Notes: a model not told the origin generated them from the letters alone. A DNA stretch of 64,000 nt from Ruegeria sp. SCSIO 43209 (GCF_019904295.1 NZ_CP065362.1:434001-498000); one strand, 5' to 3'. Shown: positions 44,146-53,447, counted from the stretch's first letter. Program-made: numbers and translations.

Positions 44146-45030
44146 ATGCAGACACGTTCTCTCAGAACCCTCATACGGGTCTCGAATGTCGGCTCCTTTG
44201 CGAAAGCGGCCGAGCAGCAAAACATGACATTGTCTGCACTTTCAATGCAGATGAAGGCGCTTGAGGCGGAGCTTGGCGTTGACCTCTTTGACCGCACCGT
44301 ACGACCACCGCGACTTACGCCAATCGGCCGGAGCGTCGTCGAGGCATCGATCCCGCTCCTGCAGCACGAAGACAGCCTTCTCAAAATCTGTCGCCCGACG
44401 AACACGCTTGTCGGGCATTTCCGAATAGGATTTGTCACAACTGCTGCCGTTCGCTTGCTGCCGAACTTCCTGAACAACGCAAAACGTCAAGCACCGCAAG
44501 CGACCTTCTCATTCGAAACCGGCCTGTCCAAGGTTCTACAAGAAAAGGTTGTAAGCGGTCAGCTTGATGCCGCCCTTCTTACAGATGCAGAAGGTGTTCC
44601 TGACACGCTTGCGGACAAGGTGCTTCGAGAGGAACCCTTTGCCTTTGCAGCCCATAAGAAATTGCTGAAAGATGGCCTCGCGGGTTTATTGAATGCGCAG
44701 CCCTTCTTTCATTTTATGCCCGACACCGGGATTGGAAAACTCATTGCTGGAGAGATGCTTAAGCACAAAAGACCGAAGGGTTCCGAAACCATTGTCCTTG
44801 ATAACCTTGAAGCGATTATGGAATGTGTTTCGGCAGGCCTGGGATTTACGCTTCTGCCTGTCCCCGATGTTTTGCGGTACCGGTCTGACGACGTCAAAAG
44901 TATTTGTCTCCCACAATCGTCGGCTCGGAAACTTGTTCTTGCGACCGTGCGCAAGGGCGCGCTGGCTGGAAGTGAGGCGATGCTTGCCGCGCTATTCTCG
45001 ACAGGCGAGGCCGTCGCTGCGGGCGAATAA
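44146..45030 (+). CDS. LysR family transcriptional regulator
   Basis: A protein of 294 residues. The N-terminal HTH (RSLRTLIRVSNVGSFAKAAE, then ALSMQMKALEAELGVDLFDR) and an effector-binding domain (LVGHFRIGFVTTAAVRLLPN, VVSGQLDAALLTD) are typical of the LysR family. It is divergent from the acyl-CoA dehydrogenase gene with a dyad between, so it probably controls that gene. No clear ribosome binding site precedes the ATG, which may indicate a leaderless transcript. It is convergent with another LysR gene downstream. Confidence 0.88.
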   Translation: MQTRSLRTLIRVSNVGSFAKAAEQQNMTLSALSMQMKALEAELGVDLFDRTVRPPRLTPIGRSVVEASIPLLQHEDSLLKICRPTNTLVGHFRIGFVTTAAVRLLPNFLNNAKRQAPQATFSFETGLSKVLQEKVVSGQLDAALLTDAEGVPDTLADKVLREEPFAFAAHKKLLKDGLAGLLNAQPFFHFMPDTGIGKLIAGEMLKHKRPKGSETIVLDNLEAIMECVSAGLGFTLLPVPDVLRYRSDDVKSICLPQSSARKLVLATVRKGALAGSEAMLAALFSTGEAVAAGE

Positions 45031-45228
45031 GAAACACCTTTCCTGCACTCGCGGCTTCGGCTGGATCGACTAAGGTCTTGAAACCCTCTTTTGGGTTCAC
45101 GCAAGAACGACCGGAACCGGCCTTGGATAAACCGTTTAGATGCTGCGATGCAGCCTGTCTAACTAGCCACTCGCTACGGGAGCGATGGCCGCGTTCACGG
45201 GAACTCATAAATCGCGGAACAGATCAGG

Positions 45229-45246
45229 CTATTGCAATTGTAATAG
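45229..45246. promoter_or_regulatory. Near-perfect 18-bp palindrome between convergent LysR genes
   Basis: CTATTGCAA-TTGTAATAG has 9-bp arms with one mismatch. It lies between the 3' ends of two LysR genes where a promoter is not expected, so it may be a chance element or a remnant. Confidence 0.3.
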
Positions 45247-45317
45247 GCGTGTCCGCCTCGTGCATTTCTCCAAACTGGCGCCGTGATGTCTTAAGGCGCG
45301 CTTGACCAATATTGGGA

Positions 45318-46229
45318 TCATGTTTCCCAAGGTGGATTTGAGCCAATCTCTGCGATCAGAAAATCCATGAATACCCGAACTTTGGGGGATAATACGTTGG
45401 ACTTGGGATAGATAAGCCATAGTACATTGTCTTCCGTAGCCTCAAAATCTGGCAGAATTTGCATCAACCGGCCCGATTTCAGGTGATCATACACGCTCCA
45501 CAGTGCGTTCAGGGATATTCCGGCGCCGGCCAGAGTGGCGCAGACCTGGCTTTGGCCGTCGTCGATGATCAATTGACCCTTGGCCATCGCTGGATCAAAT
45601 GTGGCTTTCTCACCTGCCTTTCCCGTTAGCGTGCGCAAGTGGCGATTTTGGAAAGCGATCAGGTGGTGGCTTTTCAGATCGGCAGGTGTTTTGGGTGTGC
45701 CGTATGTGTCAAGATAGTGCGGCGCGGCGCACAGTATGCGTCGGTCATCAGCCAATTTTCGGCCTTTCAGACTGGTGTCGACAAGCGGCGCATTTCTTAG
45801 TGCAAGATCGTAACTCCCCTCGATAAGATCGAACTGCATATCCGACAGGCGCAAATCGAGCGTCAGATCGGGGTGCTGTTGAAGAAATTTCGGCAGGATT
45901 GGAGCAATGTAGAGCTGAGCAAAGGTGCTGGGCGCAGCGAAGCGCAATGTACCGCGGATGGTCGCTGTTTGTTTGCCCAACGCCGTAAGTGCTGCCTCTT
46001 CCTGCGCAATAATCTCTCGGGCGAAGGGCAGGAAATCGGCACCTTCAACAGACAGCGACACCTTGCGCGTTGTGCGATGTAACAGTTCGGAACCCAGGCT
46101 TTGCTCCAACTTGGCAAGCTTTGCGCTCGAGACAGCTGGAGCCATGCCCAAAGCGCGCCCCGCCGCACTGATGTTCAGCCTTTCTGCCGCCGCTACAAAC
46201 AATCTCAGCGCGTCTGTATCAAGCCCCAT
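45318..46229 (-). CDS. LysR family transcriptional regulator
   Basis: A protein of 303 residues from ATG 46229 (MGLDTDALRLFVAAAERLNI); a TTG eight codons upstream is an alternative. The wHTH (AAERLNISAAGRALGMAPAV then KLAKLEQSLGSELLHRTTRK) and effector domain (GTLRFAAPSTFAQLYIAPIL) mark the LysR family, of the subgroup with LSLNALW-type C-terminus. It is divergent from a five-gene metabolic module (46337-50900) with about 107 bases between, and a long dyad lies in that gap. It likely regulates the module. Confidence 0.9.
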   Translation of the reverse strand: MGLDTDALRLFVAAAERLNISAAGRALGMAPAVSSAKLAKLEQSLGSELLHRTTRKVSLSVEGADFLPFAREIIAQEEAALTALGKQTATIRGTLRFAAPSTFAQLYIAPILPKFLQQHPDLTLDLRLSDMQFDLIEGSYDLALRNAPLVDTSLKGRKLADDRRILCAAPHYLDTYGTPKTPADLKSHHLIAFQNRHLRTLTGKAGEKATFDPAMAKGQLIIDDGQSQVCATLAGAGISLNALWSVYDHLKSGRLMQILPDFEATEDNVLWLIYPKSNVLSPKVRVFMDFLIAEIGSNPPWET

Positions 46230-46252
46230 TATATCGCAAACCCGAATTATCA

Positions 46253-46309
46253 ATCCATGAATGGGCAGTTTATACGCAAATAGATTAGCGTTAAATCCCC
46301 TTCATGGAT
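46253..46309. promoter_or_regulatory. Spaced inverted repeat in the LysR/oxygenase divergent promoter
   Basis: ATCCATGAATGGG (46253-46265) and CCCCTTCATGGAT (46297-46309) are complementary over 13 bp with one mismatch and are separated by 31 bases. Two half-sites separated by about four helical turns in a divergent LysR promoter fit a tetramer-binding LysR regulator. Confidence 0.5.
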
Positions 46310-46336
46310 GCAACTCGGCATGGGAAGGAGACGCAG

Positions 46337-47113
46337 ATGACGCGAACAGCCACAGTCAACTACCACGTTCACAAGCCCTGGCGGCAAGCCTTTGAATTAG
46401 ATGCAGGCGGGATTGCTGGTAATTTGATTTCGCCCGAACTGGCCAGCACGGCTGTTGCATTGACAGATGCCCGCACCACGAGCAACACAGTTACATTTGC
46501 GTCTGATGCTGTTGAGTTCGCGCTGCTGGAAACGCAGGTACAAGATTTTACCGGCGAGGTCTGGAAACCGACATACGATGCGGAACTAACGGCAATGCTC
46601 TCGAACAAGTTAGGTGCGCGCGAGGTTGTGGTTTTTGATCACACGATTCGGATGGATGACCCAGGAGCGACGCGCAAACCCGCGCGCAACGTCCACAGTG
46701 ACTATAGCAAGGACGGAGCCGAACAGCGGCTTGTCGATCTTTTGGGTGCCGAGGCCGCAGCCGAGTGGGCGCGCGGTCACTATGCTTTTGTTAATGTGTG
46801 GCGCCCTGTGGATCATCCTATCAACTCAGCACCCCTGGGCTTTGTTCGCCCGTCATCAGTTGAACCGTCTGATTGGATTTTGCTGGACCTGATCTATCCC
46901 GACCGCAATGGGCAAATAATGGGGCTGGTAGGAAACCCCAGGCATGAGTGGATTTATCAGTCGAAGATGACGCCGGATGAGGTCGCGATCTTCAACATCT
47001 ATGACAATCGAGGTGCTCCGTCGATCGCGCATAGTGCGCTTGATATGGTCGAAGATTCAAACGTCAACACCATTCGCAAAAGCATCGAGAGCCGCACCTT
47101 GGTGCGCTATTAA
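46337..47113 (+). CDS. CmcJ/NvfI family (GA4-desaturase-like) oxidoreductase
   Basis: A protein of 258 residues; ATG 46337 has GGAAGGAG upstream. The sequence ARNVHSDYSKDG contains the HxD pair (His120, Asp122) seen in this family, with YAFVNVWRPV and GNPRHEWIYQSKM downstream; the latter histidine may be the third iron ligand. Members include fungal and bacterial oxygenases that act on diverse natural products, and many bacterial members occur in catabolic clusters. The real reaction here is unknown. It leads a possible operon of five enzymes. Confidence 0.75.
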   Translation: MTRTATVNYHVHKPWRQAFELDAGGIAGNLISPELASTAVALTDARTTSNTVTFASDAVEFALLETQVQDFTGEVWKPTYDAELTAMLSNKLGAREVVVFDHTIRMDDPGATRKPARNVHSDYSKDGAEQRLVDLLGAEAAAEWARGHYAFVNVWRPVDHPINSAPLGFVRPSSVEPSDWILLDLIYPDRNGQIMGLVGNPRHEWIYQSKMTPDEVAIFNIYDNRGAPSIAHSALDMVEDSNVNTIRKSIESRTLVRY

Positions 47114-47126
47114 AGGAGAGCCGGAC

Positions 47127-48092
47127 ATGTTGGATAAAATGCAGCCTGCTGATTTTGCCCAAATCAACGTGGCCTATAACCGGGTATTTCGACCGGGACG
47201 GCTAAGCGTTGGCCTTGTGTTGCCGCTCGAAGCATATGCAGTCGGTGCAGAGCCGACGCTTCGGGATCATCTGGAAGCGGCTCGGAAAGCGGAGAACCTC
47301 GGGTTTGCATCACTTTGGCTGCGCGACGTGCCATTTAACGTTCCAAGCTTTGGTGATGCAGGACAGATTTTCGATCCATTTGTCTATCTGGGTGCGCTTG
47401 CTGCGGTGACGGACCGAATTGCCCTTGGAACGGCGAGCGTGATCCTGCCATTGCGTCACCCCGCTCATGTAGCCAAGGCGGCGGCGAGCGCGGATGTGCT
47501 CTCGGGCGGACGGTTGCTCTTGGGTGTAGCCTCCGGGGACCGGCCTGAGGAGTATCCGGCTATGAACCAGAGCTATGATGACCGCGGGGCACGTTTCCGC
47601 GACAGCTTTGACTACATCCGCGCCGTTGGATTGGACTATCCCGAGCGTGAAAGTGCGCAGGGTACGCTGTCTGGCGGGATTGACCTGCTGCCAAAGCCGC
47701 ATGGGACCCGCCTGCCGATGATTATTACGGGTGGTAGCCAGCAATCCCCCGATTGGGTGGCGCAGAACGGCGATGGTTGGATGACCTATCCGCGCAATGC
47801 GACTGCTCAAAGGCAGGTTATTGCGGACTATCGGAGGCGCGGGAAGGAAGCGGGCCAGCCAGACAAGCCTGTCATGCAATCCCTGTATATCGATGTCGTT
47901 GCCGATCACGCCGCACCACCGCGCCCGATCCATCTTGGGTTTCAGTCTGGCACCGATTTCCTGCGTAGCTATCTACGTGAAATAGAAACGCTTGGGGTCA
48001 ATCACGTTGCACTGAACCTACGGTTCAATCAAGCGCCCATCGATACGACCCTCGAACACTTGGCAGATACCGTACTGCCCGACTTTTCCTAA
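47127..48092 (+). CDS. LLM class (luciferase-like) flavin-dependent oxidoreductase
   Basis: A protein of 321 residues from ATG 47127, preceded by AAAGGAG. It is a TIM-barrel flavoprotein with the typical strands (LSVGLVLPLEAYAVG, FASLWLRDVPFN, RIALGTASVILPLRHPAHVA, GGRLLLGVASGDRPEEYPAM) and the C-terminal LGVNHVALNLRFN. Such enzymes are FMN/F420-type monooxygenases or reductases. A pairing flavin reductase is not in the neighbourhood. The substrate is unknown. It lies 13 bases after the CmcJ-like gene. Confidence 0.85.
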   Translation: MLDKMQPADFAQINVAYNRVFRPGRLSVGLVLPLEAYAVGAEPTLRDHLEAARKAENLGFASLWLRDVPFNVPSFGDAGQIFDPFVYLGALAAVTDRIALGTASVILPLRHPAHVAKAAASADVLSGGRLLLGVASGDRPEEYPAMNQSYDDRGARFRDSFDYIRAVGLDYPERESAQGTLSGGIDLLPKPHGTRLPMIITGGSQQSPDWVAQNGDGWMTYPRNATAQRQVIADYRRRGKEAGQPDKPVMQSLYIDVVADHAAPPRPIHLGFQSGTDFLRSYLREIETLGVNHVALNLRFNQAPIDTTLEHLADTVLPDFS

Positions 48093-48104
48093 AGGATCAG
48101 ATCA

Positions 48105-48893
48105 ATGACCAAGACTATACTCATTACAGGTTCAACCGACGGCATTGGTTTGCTCACGGCAAAGAAGCTGGCCGCCGATGGACACAAAGTACTTCTGCAT
48201 GGACGCAGTACCTCCAAATTGGACAGCGCTGCCACCGACGTCGGCGGCTATGTCGAAACTTATACCGCTGATTTGAGCGATCTGTCCGCAGTGCGAGAAC
48301 TGGCTGAAAGCGTAAAGGCCAAACATGACAAACTGGACGTGTTAATCAACAATGCAGGTGTGCTGAAAGCTCCGCAAACTGTGCTTGCGAATGGGCAGGA
48401 CATCCGCTTTGTCGTCAACACACTCGCACCCTATTTGCTCACAGAATTGCTGATGCCCATCATTCCCGCCGACGGGCGCGTCGTGAACCTGTCATCGGCA
48501 GCGCAGGCCCCGGTGAATATAAATGCACTGGAGGGCAGTGTTCCGCTGGCTGATATGGAGGCTTATGCGCAAAGCAAGCTGGCGATCACCATCTGGACCC
48601 GGGAATGGGCCAAATCTCTGCCCGATGCACCCGTCATGGTCGCGGTAAATCCGGGATCGCTGTTGGCCTCAAAGATGGTGAAAGAAGGATTCGGCCTAGC
48701 CGGGAACGATATGAACATCGGCGCTGATATCCTGATTGACGCAGCATTGGGTGATCGGTTCGCTGATGCGTCAGGTGCCTATTTTGACAATGACAGCGGT
48801 GCCTTCGCGAATCCACATGCCGCAGCACTAGACAAAGCACATGTTGCCGACGTCATGAACTCGATCAGAGGTTTGATTAACCAGACCAACTGA
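48105..48893 (+). CDS. SDR family NAD(P)-dependent oxidoreductase
   Basis: A protein of 262 residues with AAGGAT before the ATG. The nucleotide-binding TGSTDGIG at residues 8-15, NNAG at 82-85, catalytic Ser130/131 and Y154-x-x-x-K158 (EAYAQSKLAI) are all present, so it should be active. SDRs of this sort oxidise or reduce alcohols and ketones. Third gene of the module regulated by the divergent LysR. Confidence 0.9.
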   Translation: MTKTILITGSTDGIGLLTAKKLAADGHKVLLHGRSTSKLDSAATDVGGYVETYTADLSDLSAVRELAESVKAKHDKLDVLINNAGVLKAPQTVLANGQDIRFVVNTLAPYLLTELLMPIIPADGRVVNLSSAAQAPVNINALEGSVPLADMEAYAQSKLAITIWTREWAKSLPDAPVMVAVNPGSLLASKMVKEGFGLAGNDMNIGADILIDAALGDRFADASGAYFDNDSGAFANPHAAALDKAHVADVMNSIRGLINQTN

Positions 48894-48984
48894 CCCGCGC
48901 TGCACTAAATCCAGACGCGCTTCCAACTTTAACCTCCCTTACCCCTCGCGCGTGCCGCGTCGAGGCCCAAGAAAGGACTGTCTG

Positions 48985-49830
48985 ATGAAATATGAGAACT
49001 TTCAAACCTTTGACGTTGCTGTTGAAAACGGCATCGCAACAGTCACATTCAACTTTGGCACCGTAAACGTGCAAGGCCAGGAAATGCTGGCCGACCTCAA
49101 CAGTCTGGCCATGCGGCTAGAGCGAGACCGCGAAACCAAGGTCGTGATCTTTCAATCCGCCAACCCGGAAATCTGGGTCTGCCACTACGATACCGAGCTG
49201 CTCAAGGATATGTCGACTGAGGCCGTATCCCGCGAGGACGCACAGCTTTTGGACCTTCAATCGGTCTGCGAGCGGATCAGCAAGGTGCCACAAGCCACCA
49301 TCGCAAAGCTGGAAGGGTTCGCACGTGGTGGCGGACACGAGTTGGCGTTGGCGCTCGACATGCGATTTGCGGCGCGGGGTAAGTACAAGTTCATGCAGAT
49401 GGAAGTTGGAATGGGCATCCTGCCTTGCGGCGGCGGTGCTTCGCGCATGGCACGTCAAACCGGCCTTGGAAAAGCGCTTGAGATCATCCTGAGCGCACAA
49501 GACTACGATGCGGATGATGCAGAACGTCTGGGCACCATAAACAAGGCTTTGGAGCCAGATGAGATTGGCCCGTATGTGACAGCGCTCGCCGAGCGGATCG
49601 CAAAATTCCCGGCAGAGTCGATCAATGCCTGCAAGCAGATGGTCTATGAATCCATTGACAAACCAATTGATGAAGCGCTGAAGGCCGAAGCCTATTGGCT
49701 GTATCAGGCCACAAGCAAAACCCCGGCGGTCAAACGGTTCACCATCGCGGATGAACAGGGTCTGGAACACGACATCGAAAACCAGCGCAAGTGGGGCGAT
49801 CTGGTTATGCAGGTTCAGGATATCAACTGA
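48985..49830 (+). CDS. Enoyl-CoA hydratase/isomerase family protein
   Basis: A protein of 281 residues from ATG 48985 with AAAGGA upstream. The crotonase fold is visible as VFQSANPEIWVCHYDTEL-like start, the oxyanion-hole region AKLEGFARGGGHELALALDM, and GMGILPCGGGASRMARQTGL. The sequence does not carry the canonical N-terminal pattern A-x-x-x-G-x-D-x of mitochondrial hydratases, so it is a divergent member and may hydrate, isomerise or dechlorinate a CoA ester. It lies 92 bases after the SDR gene. Confidence 0.8.
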   Translation: MKYENFQTFDVAVENGIATVTFNFGTVNVQGQEMLADLNSLAMRLERDRETKVVIFQSANPEIWVCHYDTELLKDMSTEAVSREDAQLLDLQSVCERISKVPQATIAKLEGFARGGGHELALALDMRFAARGKYKFMQMEVGMGILPCGGGASRMARQTGLGKALEIILSAQDYDADDAERLGTINKALEPDEIGPYVTALAERIAKFPAESINACKQMVYESIDKPIDEALKAEAYWLYQATSKTPAVKRFTIADEQGLEHDIENQRKWGDLVMQVQDIN

Positions 49831-49913
49831 TCCGTCCTCCAACACAATGATCACGTCAGGCGTGCGCTGTTCAAAGCCGCGCCTGACACTTCGTCAAAAA
49901 AAGGAATATCCCA

Positions 49914-50900
49914 ATGAAAGCAATGGTTCTGAACGACTACGGACCCGATGCTCCGTTCGAGCTTGTAGAAATGCCCGAACCGGTCGCAACGTCTGGGCAT
50001 GTAGTCGTCAAAGTGGCCGCGACCAGCGTCAATACCGTCGATACAATGATCCGAAGCATGGGCGCGGATCTACCTCTGTCCCCCAATTTGCCCGCGGTCC
50101 TTGGCATGGATTTTGCTGGCACAATCACAGCCGTTGGCGAAGGTGTTACAGGTTTTTCCATAGGCGATGAGGTGTATGGCTGCGCCGGTGGTATGATGGA
50201 CCTCCCTGGTTCGCTAGCCGAGTACATCAATGCGGATGCCCGCCTGATTGCACACAAACCCAAGACGCTGAGCATGCGAGAAGCCGCGGCGCTGCCTCTC
50301 GTAGGCATCACCGCCTACGAAGGATTGACGCGCGCCGGTGTCGGCGAAGGGCAGACCGTTCTGGTTCAAGGCGGTGCCGGTGGCGTTGGTCATGTTGCCG
50401 TTCAAGTTGCGCGCCACCTTGGCGCAACCGTGTCGGCAACAGGTCGCGGAGCGGATCAGTTAGCCCTCATCGAGGGTCTCGGTGCGCGCCCGTTGGATTT
50501 CACAACCCAAAAGGTCGAGGACTACGTGGCCGAACACACTGATGGCGTGGGCTTCGATGTGGTGTTTGATAGCGTGGGTGGGCCTAACATGACGAACTCG
50601 TTCGAAGCGGCCAAGCTCAATGGCCAAGTCGCCTCAACCGTCGCGATGGTCGAGATTGATCTGACACCTGTGCATTTCAAAGGTCTGTCTCTGCACGTCG
50701 TCTTCATGCTGATCCCGATGATGCATGATGTCGGGCGTCAATCCCATGGTGACATCCTGAAAACTCTGGCGGAAATGGCGGACGCGGGCCAACTCAAACC
50801 AATTGTTGACGAACAGAGGTTTGGGTGGACCAATGTCGATGCAGCCTATGAGCACCTGACAAACGGAGCGGCGGTCGGAAAAGTTGTTGTAGAGCTGTGA
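49914..50900 (+). CDS. Zinc-free MDR / quinone oxidoreductase-like dehydrogenase
   Basis: A protein of 328 residues with AAAGGAA upstream. The beginning MKAMVLNDYGPDAPFELVEM, the NADPH motif VLVQGGAGGVGHVAVQVARH and the VFDSVGGPNM segment place it in the quinone oxidoreductase branch of the MDR family. The zinc-ligand cysteine cluster of true alcohol dehydrogenases is absent. It likely reduces alpha,beta-unsaturated carbonyls or quinones with NADPH. Last gene of the module (84-base gap). Confidence 0.88.
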   Translation: MKAMVLNDYGPDAPFELVEMPEPVATSGHVVVKVAATSVNTVDTMIRSMGADLPLSPNLPAVLGMDFAGTITAVGEGVTGFSIGDEVYGCAGGMMDLPGSLAEYINADARLIAHKPKTLSMREAAALPLVGITAYEGLTRAGVGEGQTVLVQGGAGGVGHVAVQVARHLGATVSATGRGADQLALIEGLGARPLDFTTQKVEDYVAEHTDGVGFDVVFDSVGGPNMTNSFEAAKLNGQVASTVAMVEIDLTPVHFKGLSLHVVFMLIPMMHDVGRQSHGDILKTLAEMADAGQLKPIVDEQRFGWTNVDAAYEHLTNGAAVGKVVVEL

Positions 50901-51085
50901 ACGGAACCGGCCGGGATTGGTGCGCAGAGATATAATTGCGCACCATTCCAGTATGGCCCGATATTGATGTCAGCCATCAGAACTCAGCTAACCTGAACGC
51001 AAGTTGCAGCACAGAGTGCTTTGAGCTCGAAGCATTTGTCGGAGCCGACTTTCAGCACATGGATCCCCATCCGCTGCTGGCAATA

Positions 51086-51883
51086 CTAACTGATACCGCC
51101 ATTGCGGTTTCCAGTCCCAAGAACCTTTACTTCCAGCCAGTGGAAGCCAAATGCAATCACGCCCGCAACGAAAATATAAAAAACGGCCAAAAGGATGAGT
51201 GGCTCGTAAATAATGAAAGTGTCGGAGCGCACACGTGAAGACACTGCGTAAATGTCGACGACAGTGATGGTCGCAACCAATGGAGTTGCTTTGAGTTGCA
51301 ATATGGTTTCACCGCCCAATGTCGGCAGGACGTTGCGGATAGCTTGCGGCAACCAGATACGGCGAAACATGGTGAAACGTGGCATGCCAAATGCCTTGGC
51401 TGCCTCAAGCTGACCCTTGGCGACCCCTTTGAAGGCACCGCGCATCACCTCTCCTTCGTAGCCGGCATAGGACAACGTCAGCGCCAGCACTGCATAAGGC
51501 CAGGCCTGCCGCAAATAGGGCCACAACTCGGAAGAGCGTATCCAGGGGAACTGCGGAAACAAAGACCCAAGCCCATAATACAATAACCAGAGTTGCAGCA
51601 GCAGCGGTGTGCCGCGGATGATAGTGCAAAATGCCTTGGCCGGGGCGGCAAGATACCAAGGCCCTACCGCCTGTGCCAATCCAAGAGGAACGGCGAGTAG
51701 GAAACCCAAAACTACGGTGACCACCAACAGCCAGATTGTCGTCCAAATGCCCTGAAGGGCGAGCGGCGCATAATTCGGGATCCAGTCCCACTGAAGAGAG
51801 ACGGCGCACCAGACAACGATTCCAGCGAATATCAGCATCATCACAATGCGATGTGGTTGCATCAACGATCTGAAATCAATCAT
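51086..51883 (-). CDS. Polar amino-acid ABC transporter permease (HisM type)
   Basis: A protein of 265 residues. The first membrane helix (MLIFAGIVVWCAVSLQW) and the segments GIWTTIWLLVVTVVLGF, RGTPLLLQLWLLYYGL and the EAA loop (GQLEAAKAFGMPRFTMFRRI) are typical of HisMQ permeases. It is translationally coupled to the HisQ-type gene (4-base overlap) and forms the channel with it. Last gene of the importer operon. Confidence 0.92.
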   Translation of the reverse strand: MIDFRSLMQPHRIVMMLIFAGIVVWCAVSLQWDWIPNYAPLALQGIWTTIWLLVVTVVLGFLLAVPLGLAQAVGPWYLAAPAKAFCTIIRGTPLLLQLWLLYYGLGSLFPQFPWIRSSELWPYLRQAWPYAVLALTLSYAGYEGEVMRGAFKGVAKGQLEAAKAFGMPRFTMFRRIWLPQAIRNVLPTLGGETILQLKATPLVATITVVDIYAVSSRVRSDTFIIYEPLILLAVFYIFVAGVIAFGFHWLEVKVLGTGNRNGGIS

Positions 51884-52632
51884 CTGCCCCCTCCTTTAAG
51901 GGAGGGTTGGCCGCGACGCGCCCATTTCTCAATCCGAGCGAAGATGCCGCCCGAACACAGCGTTACCATGAGATAAAGAAAACCCGCTGCCAGAAAGAAA
52001 GTAAAATAGGCGCGTGTGCTGCTTGCAGCCTGGCGGGTTTCCAGTGTCAGTTCATTAAATCCCACAACAGCGAGCAACGCGGTATCTTTGGTTGCAATCA
52101 ACCACAGGTTGGCAAGACCTGGCACGGCGAAGCTCATCATGGCCGGGATTGTCACGCGGCGCATGGTCATTAAGGCGGGCATACCGTAGGACTTGGCCGC
52201 TTCGATCTGACCGGGCGGAACCGCCTGAATAGCGCCGCGCAAAATCTCGGTCGCGTAAGCGCCCTGGACCACACCCAGCACCCATATGCCTGCGCCAACA
52301 CCACTGACCTCAACCCGACCCCCGCCCATTGCGGCGGAGATTTTGTTTATGATGTCAGATCCCACGTAATACAGGATCAGGATCAGGACCAGCTCGGGCA
52401 CAGCCCGGATCACCGTCGTGTAGATGGCGAGAAGATCGCGCGTGACCTTCCCGCCATAGAGTTTGCCATAAGCTCCGAACAATCCGATCACGAGACCGAG
52501 GGCATAAGCGCCGAAAGCGATCTGCAATGAGTGGGACAATCCGCGCAGCAGATTGGCCCCCCATCCCGGCGGCGAGAGCGACAAAAGCTCTGCGCTCTGC
52601 GCCAATCCAAGTGAATCCAACAGTCCGTTCAC
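51880..52632 (-). CDS. Polar amino-acid ABC transporter permease (HisQ type)
   Basis: A protein of 250 residues. Signatures include GLSHSLQIAFGAYALGL, TTVIRAVPELVLILILYYV, and the EAA loop GQIEAAKSYGMPALMTMRRV. It is 9 bases after the binding-protein gene and pairs with the HisM-type permease. The importer resembles the histidine/arginine/lysine/ornithine family. Confidence 0.92.
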   Translation of the reverse strand: MNGLLDSLGLAQSAELLSLSPPGWGANLLRGLSHSLQIAFGAYALGLVIGLFGAYGKLYGGKVTRDLLAIYTTVIRAVPELVLILILYYVGSDIINKISAAMGGGRVEVSGVGAGIWVLGVVQGAYATEILRGAIQAVPPGQIEAAKSYGMPALMTMRRVTIPAMMSFAVPGLANLWLIATKDTALLAVVGFNELTLETRQAASSTRAYFTFFLAAGFLYLMVTLCSGGIFARIEKWARRGQPSLKGGGR

Positions 52633-52641
52633 GGCAGCGGC

Positions 52642-53406
52642 TTAGTAAATGCTGGCCGAGAAATAGTTCGATGTGATCTTCTCGTGCGTGCCATCGGCAA
52701 GAATTGCGGCGATGCCTTTGTTCAGCGCCTCACGCAGGTCATCTTGCCCTTTGCGCACGCCAGCCCCAACGCCGCGTCCCAGAATAGCGGGATCATCAGC
52801 AACGGCGCCTTTGATTTCGCAGCAGGCGCCCGCATCCGAGTTTACAAAGTCGGCCATTGCGATGCTGTCTGCTTGAGTTGCATCAATACGGCCTGCGAAC
52901 AGGTCCTGATTGGCCTCATCCTGTGTCTGATAAACCCGCAGTTCAGCATCCTTGAAATATTCCTGCGCATAGGCCTGGTGGATGGTCGAAGCCTGGATGC
53001 CGACAACTTTACCCGCCAGCGACTCGGGTGTCGCTTCGATATCCATCGATTTGTCCGCAACGATTACAGCGGGTGTGTTGTAGTAAGGATCGCTGAAATC
53101 AATGGTTTTCAGCCGCTCCTCGGTGATCGACATTGAGGCCATGATGGCGTCGATTTGCTGCCCGGTCAGCGATGGGATGATACCATCCCAGGCTACAGGC
53201 GTTATAACACAGTCCAGTTCGGCAGCGGCACAGACAGCATTGATAACATCGATCTCCCATCCAACCCAGTTGCCTGAGCTGTCAAGCGAAGCGAATGGTG
53301 GATAAGGTTCAGCCGCGATACCGATCTTGACCTCTTCGGCACTGGCGACACCAACTGAAAGGATGGCGGCGGCAACTCCGGACGCAAGCAGTTTCTTAAG
53401 GTTCAT
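52642..53406 (-). CDS. Polar amino-acid ABC transporter substrate-binding protein
   Basis: A protein of 254 residues with a signal peptide (MNLKKLLASGVAAAILSVGV ... SAEEV). The mature part begins VKIGIAAEPYPPFASLDSSG, as in periplasmic family-3 binding proteins, and contains VAWDGIIPSLTGQQIDAIMA and SITEERLKTIDFSDPYYNT. The ligand is inferred to be a cationic amino acid such as arginine or its methylated forms, from the family type and the adjacent catabolic operon. Confidence 0.92.
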   Translation of the reverse strand: MNLKKLLASGVAAAILSVGVASAEEVKIGIAAEPYPPFASLDSSGNWVGWEIDVINAVCAAAELDCVITPVAWDGIIPSLTGQQIDAIMASMSITEERLKTIDFSDPYYNTPAVIVADKSMDIEATPESLAGKVVGIQASTIHQAYAQEYFKDAELRVYQTQDEANQDLFAGRIDATQADSIAMADFVNSDAGACCEIKGAVADDPAILGRGVGAGVRKGQDDLREALNKGIAAILADGTHEKITSNYFSASIY

Positions 53407-53447
53407 TTTGTTACTCCCTTTTGGTTCATTAGTTTGTTTTGACTGAA

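Noticed and set aside
45318..50900. Beta-lactam-like biosynthetic cluster suggested by the CmcJ family name
   Set aside because: No NRPS, ACV synthetase, IPNS or resistance gene is present; the CmcJ-like protein is a broad family and the neighbours are catabolic-type enzymes.
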